From Micropterus salmoides (lineage: Eukaryota; Chordata; Actinopteri; Centrarchiformes; Centrarchidae), in assembly GCF_014851395.1 (NCBI RefSeq), contig NW_024043372.1, forward strand, positions 7,081,490 through 7,145,489: a DNA stretch of 64,000 nucleotides, in the 5' to 3' direction. Shown in pieces: positions 30,523-40,689 of this stretch. Position 1 is the first letter of the stretch. Each line of letters begins with the position of its first letter. The notes below the pieces were generated by a model that had not been told where the DNA came from, made no database searches, and saw nothing but the letters and a program-made list of their open reading frames with translations. The position numbers and the translations under genes were made by a program.

Positions 30523-33139
30523 TATAATATTATATATTATCTGATGTTTTGAGACTAATGTACCTTCATAAACATTAATCTAATTGAGTACATCAGGGAA
30601 AATGACTAATCAAAGACTGATGTTATTTATTGGTCACCATGAAGGGCTTTAGAGACAAACACAATAAATGAGACAACAAACTGCTAATTAACATAACACA
30701 ATGAATTAACTTGTAATAAGAATATCATATTCCTTGAGTGACAACTCACAGGCTGAAAATCTAGCTGATGTATGTTAAAAATATCAAATATAAAGTAACA
30801 TACATTAACATGGTAATGCAATGTATTGGTCAATGTGATGATTTTAGATGGAAAACAGTACTTGTTTTTCTCACTATTATCACATTCATTGCAAAATCAC
30901 ATTTTTTACACCCACTTTGTATTATTTTGTGAAATTGTGTTTTCCACCTTTTTTTCTTGAGTCTGTTCTATCTTGGCTACAGCAGTGGATCGTTTCAACG
31001 TAATGTAAAATGAACCGAGCCTTTGCACTTTCCTGAAAATACGTTCTTGTTAAAATGGCAGAATATGTTTTGTTCATGTTCATTTTTGAGTGTGATTTTC
31101 CCTCCCATATTCTCCCCTTTTTATTAATATTTCACATCTTCATCCATCCATCCTAGTACCTTTTTCTCTGAATGAGCGATTTTTTTGTCTGTCTGGTACT
31201 CTGTACCCGCCTTCCATTTTTCCTTATTTTACTCTCCTCTTCTTTCCATGTTTTTCCTAATTTATTCCCATACGTTTAATCTCTTTATTCCTCCTTCCAT
31301 ATTTTTTTAATTCTCCTCATTGTCCTTTCTATGTATTTGTGATAGTTTTAGGTTTTTGTCAACCACCATATGTCCTTCTTTAAGTGCTCTATAAATAAAC
31401 TTGACTCCTTCTGTCTTTTTTTCTCTTTTCCTCCCTTAATCCCTCCATCATCCCTCCTCCTCCTCTCTGACCTCTTGTCAGTCAGCTCTGTACTCAGCCA
31501 GCTGGCTCGTCAGCACTAATGAAAATCCTTTACACTTTATTAACCAGGACTAATGAAGCACCCCACCACTCACAGTGTGTGTCTGTGTGTGTGTCAGGCG
31601 AATGTGAGTGTGTGTGTGTGTAAGTTATATGAATATGTGAATATGTGTACTTTTCTCCAGTTTAAGTGTTATTGTGTATGTGGTGTAATGTTTATTTACA
31701 TTTTGTGTGTGTTCGTCCAGTTTTGTCTGACTTTGAGTGCTCTCAACGTTTTGTTCTTTGAGATAGATTTGAATACATTCATAAAAACAATCAATTGTGT
31801 AACTTTGGACAAATTAAAAAGTTTACACAAGCTGTGTATTTACTGTCTTCAAACCATCTCACTCTTCAGAACTGAATAAATCCCATCATATCAAGATATC
31901 AACCCTCAACAGACAGCTGAAGAGACCCCAAAGCAGGAGGTGAAAGGTTGCTTTCCCTAAGTGCTGTTTCTGGGCAGTTCCATCGAACTGGCCACCTTTG
32001 GCAGCAGCCAAGACAAGGCTCAGTGCCTGACTGTTAATATGATAAAGAAACACTAACCAGAAATTAGCTTTCTACTGAACAGCCTATCAGAACTCTTTTT
32101 TAAGAGAGGGCAGGAAACCCTAAACTGCCCCCACACATGTAACCATGGCAACTTACCTCCCTCTTTGTTTAATTACCTCACATCAAAGGATATTCTCCTC
32201 TTCACGCCCAGATGTGAATTCGTGAGAAACTCCAGGAGCCCTGAATTGCTTTGTGTAAACAAGGAGTACTGTCTCCTCAAAAATCTTTAAGTTACTTAAC
32301 TATCTCTCCACTCCATTTGAGTATTTATGTTACCATGTTATTGTTGATATTTGTTGTTGAAAAGAATCTAAATAAGTTAATTTTGCAGTGTTTTAATTTT
32401 CAGCTAGGATCCCTGACATTTCTTCATTTTATGTTGTAACCAATGCTTTGTTCACAACACTTTCTCACCTTTAGAAATTCTATGATAAAGAAATGTCATC
32501 CTATACTTCTCGATTAATTTTCCAGCTCGAATTTAATGTTGAATCACTAAATTCCCCAGCTCCTGAGCAAAGGTTTGTTTAAAGAATAATCAAAGCTATC
32601 GTCATGGAAACAGAGCTCCCCCAAGTGGACAAAATAAGTATTGCATGCCGTTGTTCTGAAATGCCGTTTAATGTATAAATGTCACTCTGTATTTACCTGT
32701 TCATAATTTGATGCCATTCGTGTATCTTGCTAATATTCTCTAAGTAAGTGTATGAATGTGTAACAACCAATATTATCCAGGAAGCTAGTTAAGTTCCTCT
32801 AATCTGATGTGAACCTTTTAAGGTTTAACTACTGACAACTGTTTTCCCTTTTATCAAATGCTTAAAACTAAGAACGGTATAACCGTTTGACATTTAAGGT
32901 TTGATTGTGGGAAGATATTTGATTACAATATGCGCAAATAGATTTTTGAATAGACAGTGATGTCCAATAGTCTGTTAAACCAGTATCTTTAATCCTTAAA
33001 ACTCATAGACAAATTTAACCGAGTTAGTATCATCTAACTTCTTTCATTAGTTCTCTTCCGCCCTATGAATCAAATTCTCCCCACAATAGAACTCCACATT
33101 CTCATTGTTTATTTCTTTGATGTATGTTTAACCGCGTTT
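30523..33139. other. No gene; short L2-type tail
   Basis: AT-rich. TTAAGTGCTCTATAAATAAA (about 31380-31400) is an L2/SINE-type 3' tail on +. CT-rich sequence spans about 31090-31470, and GT-rich patches lie near 31575-31620. The 32090-32230 part is repeat-free with no coding signal. A 108-codon + frame at 31553-31879 starts in GT repeats and is not supported. Confidence 0.45.
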
Positions 33140-33433
33140 ATATCCACCTTTAGCCAACGAAGGTTAAAGTCAAGGGCAACTGGACTTGGTGGAAGATACT
33201 GGAAGACGTTTCGTCCCTCATCCAAGGGACTTCTTCAGTTCTGACTGACTGGTAGGGAAACTCAACTATTTAACCTCAGTGGGGTCGTTTGCCAGGATCG
33301 TCGATACTGCTGGTTCGTTAGTGTTCCTGGTTGCTGTAAAGACGGTCGTTAGGACTTCCCGAGGCCAAGACTGAACGACCATCGTTGGATAACTATGACC
33401 TGGATGGGAATCTTCATAGATATCCACCTTTAG
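33140..33433 (-). mobile_element. Short mobile unit, copy 2, 14-bp target duplication
   Basis: The same family as 4080-4238, in the opposite orientation. Identical 14-bp repeats ATATCCACCTTTAG flank it exactly (33140-33153 and 33420-33433), leaving a 266-bp insertion that begins CCAACGAAGGTTAAAG and ends CTTCATAG. It carries GGATGAGGGACGAAACGTC on - (33205-33223), identical to copy 1, and downstream words such as GACTGAACGACC common in a fish repeat. Long, variable target duplications point to target-primed reverse transcription. A Penelope-like tail or a non-coding dependent element is my best guess. Confidence 0.7.
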
Positions 33434-34369
33434 TTATTTCACCGTAATCACAGGAATTGTGTGTGTGTATTGTCTAACTCCAAGTCCCTGTCACGAGAAT
33501 TTACCCCTTTGATATGAGACTGACTGATTGATTTAAGATAATTGAGCGATTATTAACGAACTGATCACTAGTGAATAATTGTATAATTATTAAAACGCTA
33601 CCCAGCGGTCAGGAGACTCTGGGTGAATGAAATCTCCGGTGGTGCCCCGCGGTGGTGCACCGCAGGCGCCTTGCTTCCGCGAGGTTTTAATGTCATGTGA
33701 CATGATGACGTTGCAGCACCAGTGAAAGTCAGACAGAATTTCTAACCAGCATGCATCACATTAAGTCAGTGCTGCATGGAGTCAAATATACTTATGAACA
33801 ACATGTCCTCATGACATAAGTCATGTAAATCTGACTTAACTCATGGGACACAAGTCATTAATGCTATTCTAAATTCTAAATAACACAAGATTTGCTTTGT
33901 TTCACATGGGACTCGAACGCTGTTCTCCTGTGTGTAAGTCCTGGATTTGACCCCTCCACCCCCTTATGCTGACTTTCTCACTCTTTGTAAAACTTCGACT
34001 GACTTCCTGCTTTGCTACCGTTATAAAGCCAATAGAGGTCACAGCCACAATAAATCTAAATATTGGTCGTAATAAGCTGCTTGAGCAAAAAACCTTTATA
34101 GACATTTTTCTGTTTAAGACAGACTGGTCATAACATGATTTGCAGGTGTTTAACAGGTAACAGCTACAGAGAGAAAACACTGCTGCTCTGGCAGTGATAG
34201 TTGTCTTAGCAAAGTGTAGACACAAACTCTATGAAACGTCTCTCAAGCAGTTAGAGCCGAGTGACAGTTGTGATCTAGAAGAAATTATGTTCTCTCAAAA
34301 CATATTTACTCGTTTCTTCTCTCCTTGCATGGTTTCCTTGCATCTCTTCATGCGTCCCCAGTGTGGGAC
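33434..34369. other. No gene recognised
   Basis: A short GC-rich patch with GCGGTGGTGCACCGC lies at 33650-33664. Frames of 107 codons occur on both strands around 33900-34520, but neither has a recognisable motif, and the + frame runs into the LTR-like segment that follows. Confidence 0.35.
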
Positions 34370-34714
34370 TAAGACACAAGGAAAAGACCCAAATGAGCAA
34401 AACATGGATGCAATTAAGACACTTGAGATGCACCCCTGGCCTTTCCCACCCATCTCATCACCTGCATCTTATTCCCTAATCAGCCACTCTGTACATATGC
34501 CGGCCCAGAGCTTTTAGGCAGTTCGTCCTAGTTGCCGTGTGGTTTTTGAGCAACCAGAACTCGATGCTGACTGCTTTACCTATACTTGGTAAAGCCATCT
34601 GCCACCACCTGCCTGTAAGCTCATTCATGTACATTAAATGATTGGACTGCACGAGTGTGCCTGTTTCATCTGCGTTTGGGTCCTTCCCCTGTTGCCTGCA
34701 CTCCTAAATGTGAC
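34370..34714 (+). mobile_element. Gypsy-type LTR fragment (candidate)
   Basis: The segment ends CTGCGTTTGGGTCC ... CTCCTAAATGTGAC, wording that closes many fish Gypsy LTRs. It has an ATTAAA-type signal (CATTAAATG, about 34634-34642) about 70 bp upstream. The 5' boundary is uncertain and I saw no target duplication. Confidence 0.4.
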
Positions 34715-34849
34715 GAGGAGAAAATGGGGCTTCAGTGTCTTGTCCAAGGACACTTGTGGGCAGTAACAGTACTACATTGCATGGTGTATGTTGATGCCAT
34801 GATGTGGTAACTATGGTCTGTTGATTGGTCTTTCTGCCAGTCACATGGC

Positions 34850-35095
34850 CCACCACTTTGTTCCAGATTTAAGTATCTTGACGAGTATAAAATGGATTGT
34901 CATGACATTTTGTGCAGACATTCATGGGTCCCAGGAAATGAATATTTCTGACTTTGTTGATCATCTCTCACCTCTTGCATTACCATAATGTTGACATTTC
35001 TGGCTTTTAGTAAAATGTTACAGCACTTAGATGGATTACCATGCATTTTGATCTAGACATTTTTGCCCCCCTCAGGAGGACTGTAATCACTTCTA
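34850..35095 (+). mobile_element. Teleost repeat (Expander-like?), left part
   Basis: CACCACTTTGTTCCAGATTT, GGATTGTCATGACATTTTG, CAGACATTCATGGGTCCC and GATGGATTACCATGCATTTT occur in the order of the fish repeat also seen at 19815 and 6750/8691. The GATGGATT...CCATG unit occurs twice, as in the consensus I remember. Confidence 0.6.
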
Positions 35096-35198
35096 ATCAG
35101 TGGTGGAAATTGCCACCACATTTTACCGGGTGAGCCTTACTTGGGCGGGGGTCTGAGTGGGGTTCTGCTCTGCTGCTCTCATGCTGTGTACTCCCATC

Positions 35199-35822
35199 TG
35201 TTGTGGTGGCAGCCCGGCTGACTGAGTGTCCTGGTTTTCTCTCTTTTGTATGTGATTCTCCTGGTTTTCTCTGTACTCTGCCTGCCTCCCTGTGTCTCCT
35301 CCCCGTGTGTTCCCTCTCTCTCTCCCTCCGCTCCTGAACCCAGCCAACGACCCGCACCTGCACCTCGTCAGCCACCTCCTCTGCCAGCAATCAGCCTCAT
35401 CTCCAACAGTACTTCTACCCCGGTTCTCCAGTCAACCCCTGCTTGATCGTCGTTGCACCTTACCCGGTGCCACTTCACCATTCAAGCTCTCTTTCTCATC
35501 TCTTTTATTTCCCTGTGCCTTGTCTCTGCCGTGTCTGACCCGGTCTGTCTCCCCTCCAGGTCCACTCACCTCCATCCACCGCTACGCAGCTGGGCTCGCC
35601 ACCCCGCCCTCTCCCTTTGGACCTCCTCCAAAGCGTCCTCCCTGTGCCTCCTTGCTTCCTCGGACCCCAGTGCCCCCGGGTCTCTTGTCTCCGTCTCCTC
35701 GGTTCCCCCGGCGTCCCCGCTCCCTCACCTCCACTTCCTCAATCTCGTATCCCCTTCAATAAAGCCTGTTCTTCCCCTGAGTTGCGTTTGGGTCCTCTCT
35801 GTCCCCATAGCACATCGTAACA
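35199..35822 (+). mobile_element. Gypsy-type LTR, copy 1
   Basis: It starts TGTTGTGGTGGCAGCCCGG, shared with 42789 (+) and with 51008 (-). Shared blocks follow: GCCTGCCTCCCTGTG, CTGCACCTCGTCAGCC, TGCTTGATCGTCGTTGC. It has AATAAA at 35758-35763, then TTTGGGTCCTCTCTGTCCCC near the end. Its end is either TAGCA (35812) or CGTAACA (35822). CATC precedes the start and follows the first possible end, a possible 4-bp duplication. Ser/Pro-rich + frames here (up to 156 codons) follow from composition and are not genes. No internal region is attached. Confidence 0.7.
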
Positions 35823-35861
35823 CTCCTCCCCTCCAAACAACAATAAGTATACAAATAATCA

Positions 35862-35948
35862 AATTATCAAGATTAACATTACATTAATTGGATTAGATGG
35901 GTGTGGCACCCATTTAATCCAATTAATTTAATGTTGATCTTGATAATT
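35862..35948. repeat. Long hairpin, 42-bp arms, 3-nt loop
   Basis: The arm at 35862-35903 (AATTATCAAGATTAAC... to GATGGGTG) pairs with 35907-35948 (CACCCATTTAATCC... to CTTGATAATT) with three mismatches, around a TGG loop. It starts 40 bp after the end of LTR copy 1. It could be a fold-back transposon, an inverted duplication, or transcribed as a pre-miRNA-like hairpin; the sequence does not decide between these. Confidence 0.95.
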
Positions 35949-36289
35949 GATGATAAAATGTTTGTGGAAATTAGAAAGCGAATCATAACCAATTTTGATG
36001 CATTTCTCAACAGCTTTAGTGAGGGTTTTCAATGCAGTGAGTCCCCAGAAGCCACAGGCGGTGTTTAAGTGGGTCCCAGGGAACCACCACCACACCACCC
36101 ATAAAAATGTGGTGTTTAGTGATGGGTAATGTAACATTTTTTTTCTAAACAATTATCGGTTTGGTTCTTTAACTACTAAAAGTGCTTTTTTTTTTTTTAA
36201 AGAAAATTATTTAAAAGATAATTCATTGGGACCAGAAGTGAATATATTTTAAATATATCTAAATGTTGTTTCTACAGACACAATCTTGT
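35949..36289. other. No gene seen
   Basis: AT-rich DNA with a poly-T run at about 36187-36200. No recognised element. Confidence 0.45.
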
Positions 36290-36903
36290 TATAATATTCA
36301 GCCCAGCTCACTAACGTTAACAGTTTCATTATCATCCAAAACATGTAGCTGTGCTGAAATTGCTGAGCCTCCGGTGACAGATAGATAGTAAAGACTAGAA
36401 GAAGAGAGAGAGTTACTGAAAGCAGCAGGCGAGCTAACGATGTAGCACGTTGGCTAAATGCAGTGTAACTTGATCATGTAACGAGCACGGATTAGTTCAA
36501 CATCAAGCTGATAAAAATATTATTGTAATGTTGTAGTGGGAGTTTACCTGAGTTTCCAGCATGTTGTGTGAAGCTGCCTCCCTACCTGTCTATAGCCGCT
36601 CTCACTTTTCGGGAGTACTGTGCCAATATGCCGGTGTCTCGCTGCGCTGAATGAAAGGTACGGCGCCGGTGTCGATCCGCCTCTGAGATGGTAACGTTGA
36701 AGTAACAGAGCCTGAACATGTCTGAGTGAAAAGCCACAGCCTGCATGCTGGTGTTCTTGCATTTATTGCAGGACTCCTGTATGAAAGCAGTTGTGTTTTG
36801 GATTGTGCTCGCACATGAGTTCAAGTGAGCACGCGTACAAGCACACGCCTGGTTGCAATCTTAAAATTGCACCGCTAGTGGCCGTTGGAAACTACATAAT
36901 GCC
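36290..36903 (-). mobile_element. MITE family member (relative of 19901-20592)
   Basis: Read on -, it begins near GTAGTTTCCAACGGCCACTA, GCGGTGCAATTTTAAGATTG and GCTTCACACAACATGCTG, in the same order as 19908-20100. Compared with the other copy it has about 150 extra bases between the CAGGCGTGTGC region and GCTTCACACAAC, so the 19.9-kb copy is an internal-deletion derivative or this one has an insertion. Its outer terminus is degraded and the inner end near 36290 is truncated. The several 70-80-codon minus frames in the extra part have no recognised motif. Confidence 0.65.
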
Positions 36904-37074
36904 AAGTTAGTACTTAATAAATTAAAGACCAATTTAGAGCAGTTTGCTTGCACAAGGATTTAATGAATAAAAACAACTCACAGAAATGAACTAGTGGTAA
37001 AAAAAAGTATACTATTAGGCTATATAAAAATCTAATGAATGTAGTATTTAATAAATTATTGTTATACTAAACGT
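36904..37074. other. No feature seen
   Basis: A short AT-rich spacer without recognised sequence. Confidence 0.5.
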
Positions 37075-37380
37075 ATGCTGAAAACATCCCAGTCAGTGCA
37101 GTCCAAGCATGCCTGAAGATCCTCTATAGCTTCACTGGTCCACTTCTTTGATGTCCTCACTACAGGTTTACAGAGTTTCATTTGTCTGTAAGCAGGAATC
37201 AGGTGGACCATGACATGATCAGAGTGTCCCAGTGGAGCGTGTGTAACGGTGTGATAAACTCTGCTAACTGTGGCGAAACAGTGATCCAAAGTGTTCCCCT
37301 CTCTGGCTGGACACTTAATAAACTGTCTGTAGTTCTTGGCAGAGGTTTCCTTTGTTAAGGTCACCAAGAACAATAACAAG
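37075..37380 (-). pseudogene. LINE AP-endonuclease fragment, L2/CR1-like
   Basis: An open minus segment reads NYRQFIKCPAREGNTLDHCF, APLGHSDHVMVHLIPAYRQ and KKWTSEAIEDLQACLDCTD. The TLDH and SDH motifs belong to the C-terminal half of the apurinic-like endonuclease of fish L2/CR1-type LINEs, SDH holding the catalytic His. The N-terminal half and everything after the linker are missing. It is joined at about 37380 to an oppositely oriented Gypsy fragment. Confidence 0.75.
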
Positions 37381-37384
37381 GGAG

Positions 37385-38230
37385 CCATTCCTGGTGTGGA
37401 CTGATCACAAAAACTTGGCCTATCTCTGTTCAGCTAAACAGCTAAACTCCCTCCAGGCTCGGTGGGCCCTGTTTCTTGGAAGGTTTAATTTCACTCTGAC
37501 CTATAGAGTCAACACCCGCAACACTAGGTGCCCCAGGTACCACTCCACTTAACTTGGTGTTTGCGCCCGATCCCGTCAGGTCCCAAGTTCTCCAATGGGG
37601 GCATTCTTCAAAACTCACCGGTCATCCTGGTTTCCACTGCACCCTCTACTTTCTGCACCGCCGTTTCTGGTGGCCAACCATGTCTGCAGACACCGGAGGC
37701 TTCGTGATTTCCTGCTCCATCTGTGCCCGTAGCAAAGCCTCTCACTCTGTGTATTTTGTCATTGGCCTGCCACCCTCAGACAGTAACACTGTTATTGTGG
37801 ACAGATTTTCTAAGACTGTACACTTCATCCCCCTGGCTAAGAGCAGGACTGCAACAGGTATGTCTCTATTCATGGCGATGCTGGGTTACCAACCTCCCCT
37901 TTTCCATCAGCAGGAGCGGGAGGTGGCCATGCAAGAGAACATCCATCGTTGCCGGCACGTGTGGAGAGGGGTTCAGGCTGTCTTGGTACAGACGGCTGCT
38001 TGAAATCAGCGCCTGGCAGACAGTCGTTGTACCCTTGCACCTATTTATGCATGAGGCCAGGAGGTGTGTCCTCCCGTGATCTCCCACTGTAGGTGGAGTC
38101 CCAGAAGCTAGCACCCCAGTATGTGGGACCTTTTGTTAATAAAAAAGTGACAAATCCCTCTGATGAGACCGAGATTGCTGGCGTCCATGAATGTGCACCC
38201 CATGCTTAATGTATCCCTTCTAAAACTGGT
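37385..38230 (+). pseudogene. Ty3/Gypsy pol fragment, RNase H to integrase, deleted
   Basis: On +, FLVWTDHKNLAYLCSAKQLN (RNase H, with a catalytic-region Asp) leads to a stop near 37550. The next frame has the integrase zinc-binding HHCC region (GHPGFH, then CSICARSK) and the start of the integrase core (VDRFSKTVHFIPLAKS). The remainder of the core is deleted: the sequence jumps to the C-terminal block GYQPPLFHQQE. The second and third core acidic residues are therefore gone. Later frames to about 38230 keep weak C-terminal similarity (NVHPMLNVSLLKLVS). It could belong to the same family as the LTR at 35199, in the same orientation, but no continuous element links them. Confidence 0.85.
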
Positions 38231-38650
38231 CTCTGTGTTCCTCTTTAATGAACACACATGATATTATACATGGACACTGCTGACAGACCATAGGTAGAAA
38301 AACATGAACTTGCTACCATTGGGGCCCTGTGTGTTGTTCAGATTGATAAACTGTCTCAGGTTTGTAGTCGGAGGGCTCTCTCGCCCCTGCCTGTCACTCT
38401 CTCTTGCAAGCACACCCACACATACACACATGCACACACACATGGTCTTTCTTCAGGCTCTGAGGCAGGTGGATACCGACCTCTCCAGCTGCCAGACTGC
38501 CTGGATGATGTCTGAGCTACAATAACAACAGGGTTTATGACAACCAGCAATGATTGTTTTGCTGGAGCTAAAGGGGGTGGCAAACATAGTATACTAGGAG
38601 TATGTCAGAGCCTATTTGTAAAACTGATGATCGACAGATTATGTCATTTG
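38231..38650. other. No gene seen
   Basis: It contains a short CA-rich patch (about 38405-38442) and no recognised coding segment. Confidence 0.45.
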
Positions 38651-38830
38651 CAGAGGTGGAAAGTAACAAATTACAATTACTAACGGTACTGTAAGTAAGT
38701 AGTTTTTGTGTACTTGTACTTTTTAAAGTAGTTTTTTAAATTTGTAATTTTACTTTAGTATGTTTTGTTTCAAGTATTACGCTACATTTTCAATCACATC
38801 TGTTACTGAGTAAAAAAAAGTTCAAGGAAA
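38651..38830 (+). repeat. Teleost GGTGGAAAGTAAC repeat
   Basis: AGAGGTGGAAAGTAACAAAT, TGTACTTGTACTTTTTAAAG, TTTACTTTAGTAT and CATCTGTTACTGAGTAAAA follow the common fish repeat of GTAC-rich words. An inverse end of the same family lies at 9212-9290. Confidence 0.6.
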
Positions 38831-39655
38831 AACTTGCGACCACTTTGGCTTTAAGTACAAGAGAACAACAGCCTATGTAGATTTATCATTATGGATTTAG
38901 GCCTACCATGTTTTTTAGGAGTCTGTTCACACTGATATAAGCTAAACGTTTATTTTCCGAAAGTTGAAAATGCAGTAAGAAAGTCCGGCCCCACAATGTC
39001 TCCTTAGAACATATGTAGTTCAGGACCCCTGATGTAGAGCTCCACTCCAGTTACTGTGCATATGTCAATGAAGTAGTCAATCAAAACTAATTATGTCTGT
39101 TAATACACAATAAAAGTTTGATCATGTATGTAGTGGTTTAATATCAAAATAAAACTGAATGTGAGAGGAATAGATAATGATCGTTCTCACACATTTTAAA
39201 GTTTTTTTTAACTTCACAGCCCAAAAAAAGTCTGGTCGCGCAACCAAATATTTGTAACAATAAATATATTTTCCTACTATTTATTCTAAGTCATAGCTTT
39301 GGCAAGTATTCCCTAGAGTGTCTATAGGCTTAACAAATTATGTTGTACATGTGTTTTGTATTTACAATTATCTAAGATTATTACATTCTAGAGGCCAGTT
39401 ATCTTTAGCATCCAATTTTACATTTATTGATGGAAAAATAATTGGATTGAGTTACCTGAGTGAACTCACTGTATTCTGTTTAGTGTTAATTTTTTTAGGT
39501 GCCTTATTAAATTGGTAGTATTGAACGCAGCTCTTCTGGAGCTATTAAACACAACCTATTGTCATGAAAAAGCTTAGAGAGTGTTTAACATTCTTAAATG
39601 AAAACAAATTTTTAAATATTAAATATCAATCCAAACATTAGTCACTTTCCTTGCA
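38831..39655. other. No gene seen
   Basis: AT-rich, with no recognised repeat. A 66-codon + frame at 39318-39518 ends in a hydrophobic stretch but has no family resemblance. Confidence 0.4.
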
Positions 39656-40223
39656 GTTGCGCCACCTGACATACTGGTTGCACCACCTGACTTTACAACT
39701 AATTTCAAATTAAACAGGCTTACAGTATGAAACTGTATTAACTTTTGCTTTTGCTAGCAAGTTCATACATATATTGTTTTGATTAAATAAAAGGTTTTAT
39801 GATAAATTAATCATTTTCAAGTATTACATTGGTTGTACCACCTGACATGGAAAGTGAGTTAAACATAGGTATTTTTTCTCATTATTTGAAAGGGATTTAC
39901 AAACCTTTTCACTCAGACATAAGGTTTACTTGGGGGTCCTCTGGATGATGCAATGACCTGTTACTGTTAATAAATTTTCACTTCGGAATAAATGTCCCAT
40001 GCTTACAGTTGTGCCACCCTGACAATTGAAAACATGCAAATTGCTGGACAGAGGTTTTTCAATTATATCAGCAACTTTAAAACTATTGGTACTTGTAAAA
40101 TTTGGTTTATTTGAAAAGTTTAAAACATAACATCATGCCACAGTATTTTATTTTGAATTTAATATGCTTAAAACACAATTTAAAATCTTTTCTTAATCTG
40201 TTGACAGTTGCACTACCTGACAT
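39656..40223 (+). repeat. Recurring GTTGYRCCACCTGACAT motif, five copies
   Basis: Related 17-mers begin at 39656, 39677, 39832, 40008 and 40207 (for example GTTGCGCCACCTGACAT, GTTGCACCACCTGACTT, GTTGTACCACCTGACAT). The last four are spaced about 155-200 bp. Sequence between them is AT-rich and not obviously alike. An inverted partial copy, ATGTCAGGTGG, lies at 40597-40607. It may be a decayed tandem array or one element with internal motif repeats. Confidence 0.6.
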
Positions 40224-40689
40224 TTTGGGAGTTTTTGATGCCAAAACACAGTGAAAATGTATTCCCACAAAATGGGTTTTGTAGAATAAAGTGATATGTC
40301 GTGAATCGATTAAAATTACTTTAACAGAAAAGAATTCACTCGGACACAAAAATATGCACGTCGTGTCATTGACCCATTTGTGCTTGTGCTAGTGAGCCAT
40401 AACTAGCCTATTCCATGCTGCACTTTTCAATTGTAAAAGAAATAAAATAAGCCAAGTGCCAACTCAGATTTTAAATCAATGTCCACTAAATATTTCATCA
40501 GTCCCCCTGGAGCGCAGAGGAGAGGGCCGGAGGGCCGGAGTGTATGCCACGGACACTCATGGTCAGTTGTGGACCTGCCAGCATAAAGGCAGGATAATGT
40601 CAGGTGGCAGGATGTAGGTTCGCCTTTCATTGATATTAGACTTGAATTAGCTTCTGAGTCCTTTTCAGACTTTAACTCGGCTAACTGAT
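40224..40689. other. No gene seen
   Basis: AT-rich at first, then a GC-richer patch at 40505-40625 containing GAGGGCCGGAGGGCCGGAG. This could be the truncated left flank or 5' part of the Tc1-like element that follows. Confidence 0.4.

Noticed and set aside
33640..33680. CpG island or promoter
   Set aside because: The GC-rich patch is under 50 bp with no adjacent gene or transcription signal.
33902..34517. Two opposing 107-codon frames as a gene
   Set aside because: They overlap on opposite strands, neither shows a motif, and one runs into an LTR-like segment.
35246..35887. Pro/Ser-rich frames up to 156 codons
   Set aside because: They lie wholly in a C/T-rich Gypsy-type LTR, and the related LTR at 43063-43626 gives similar artefacts.
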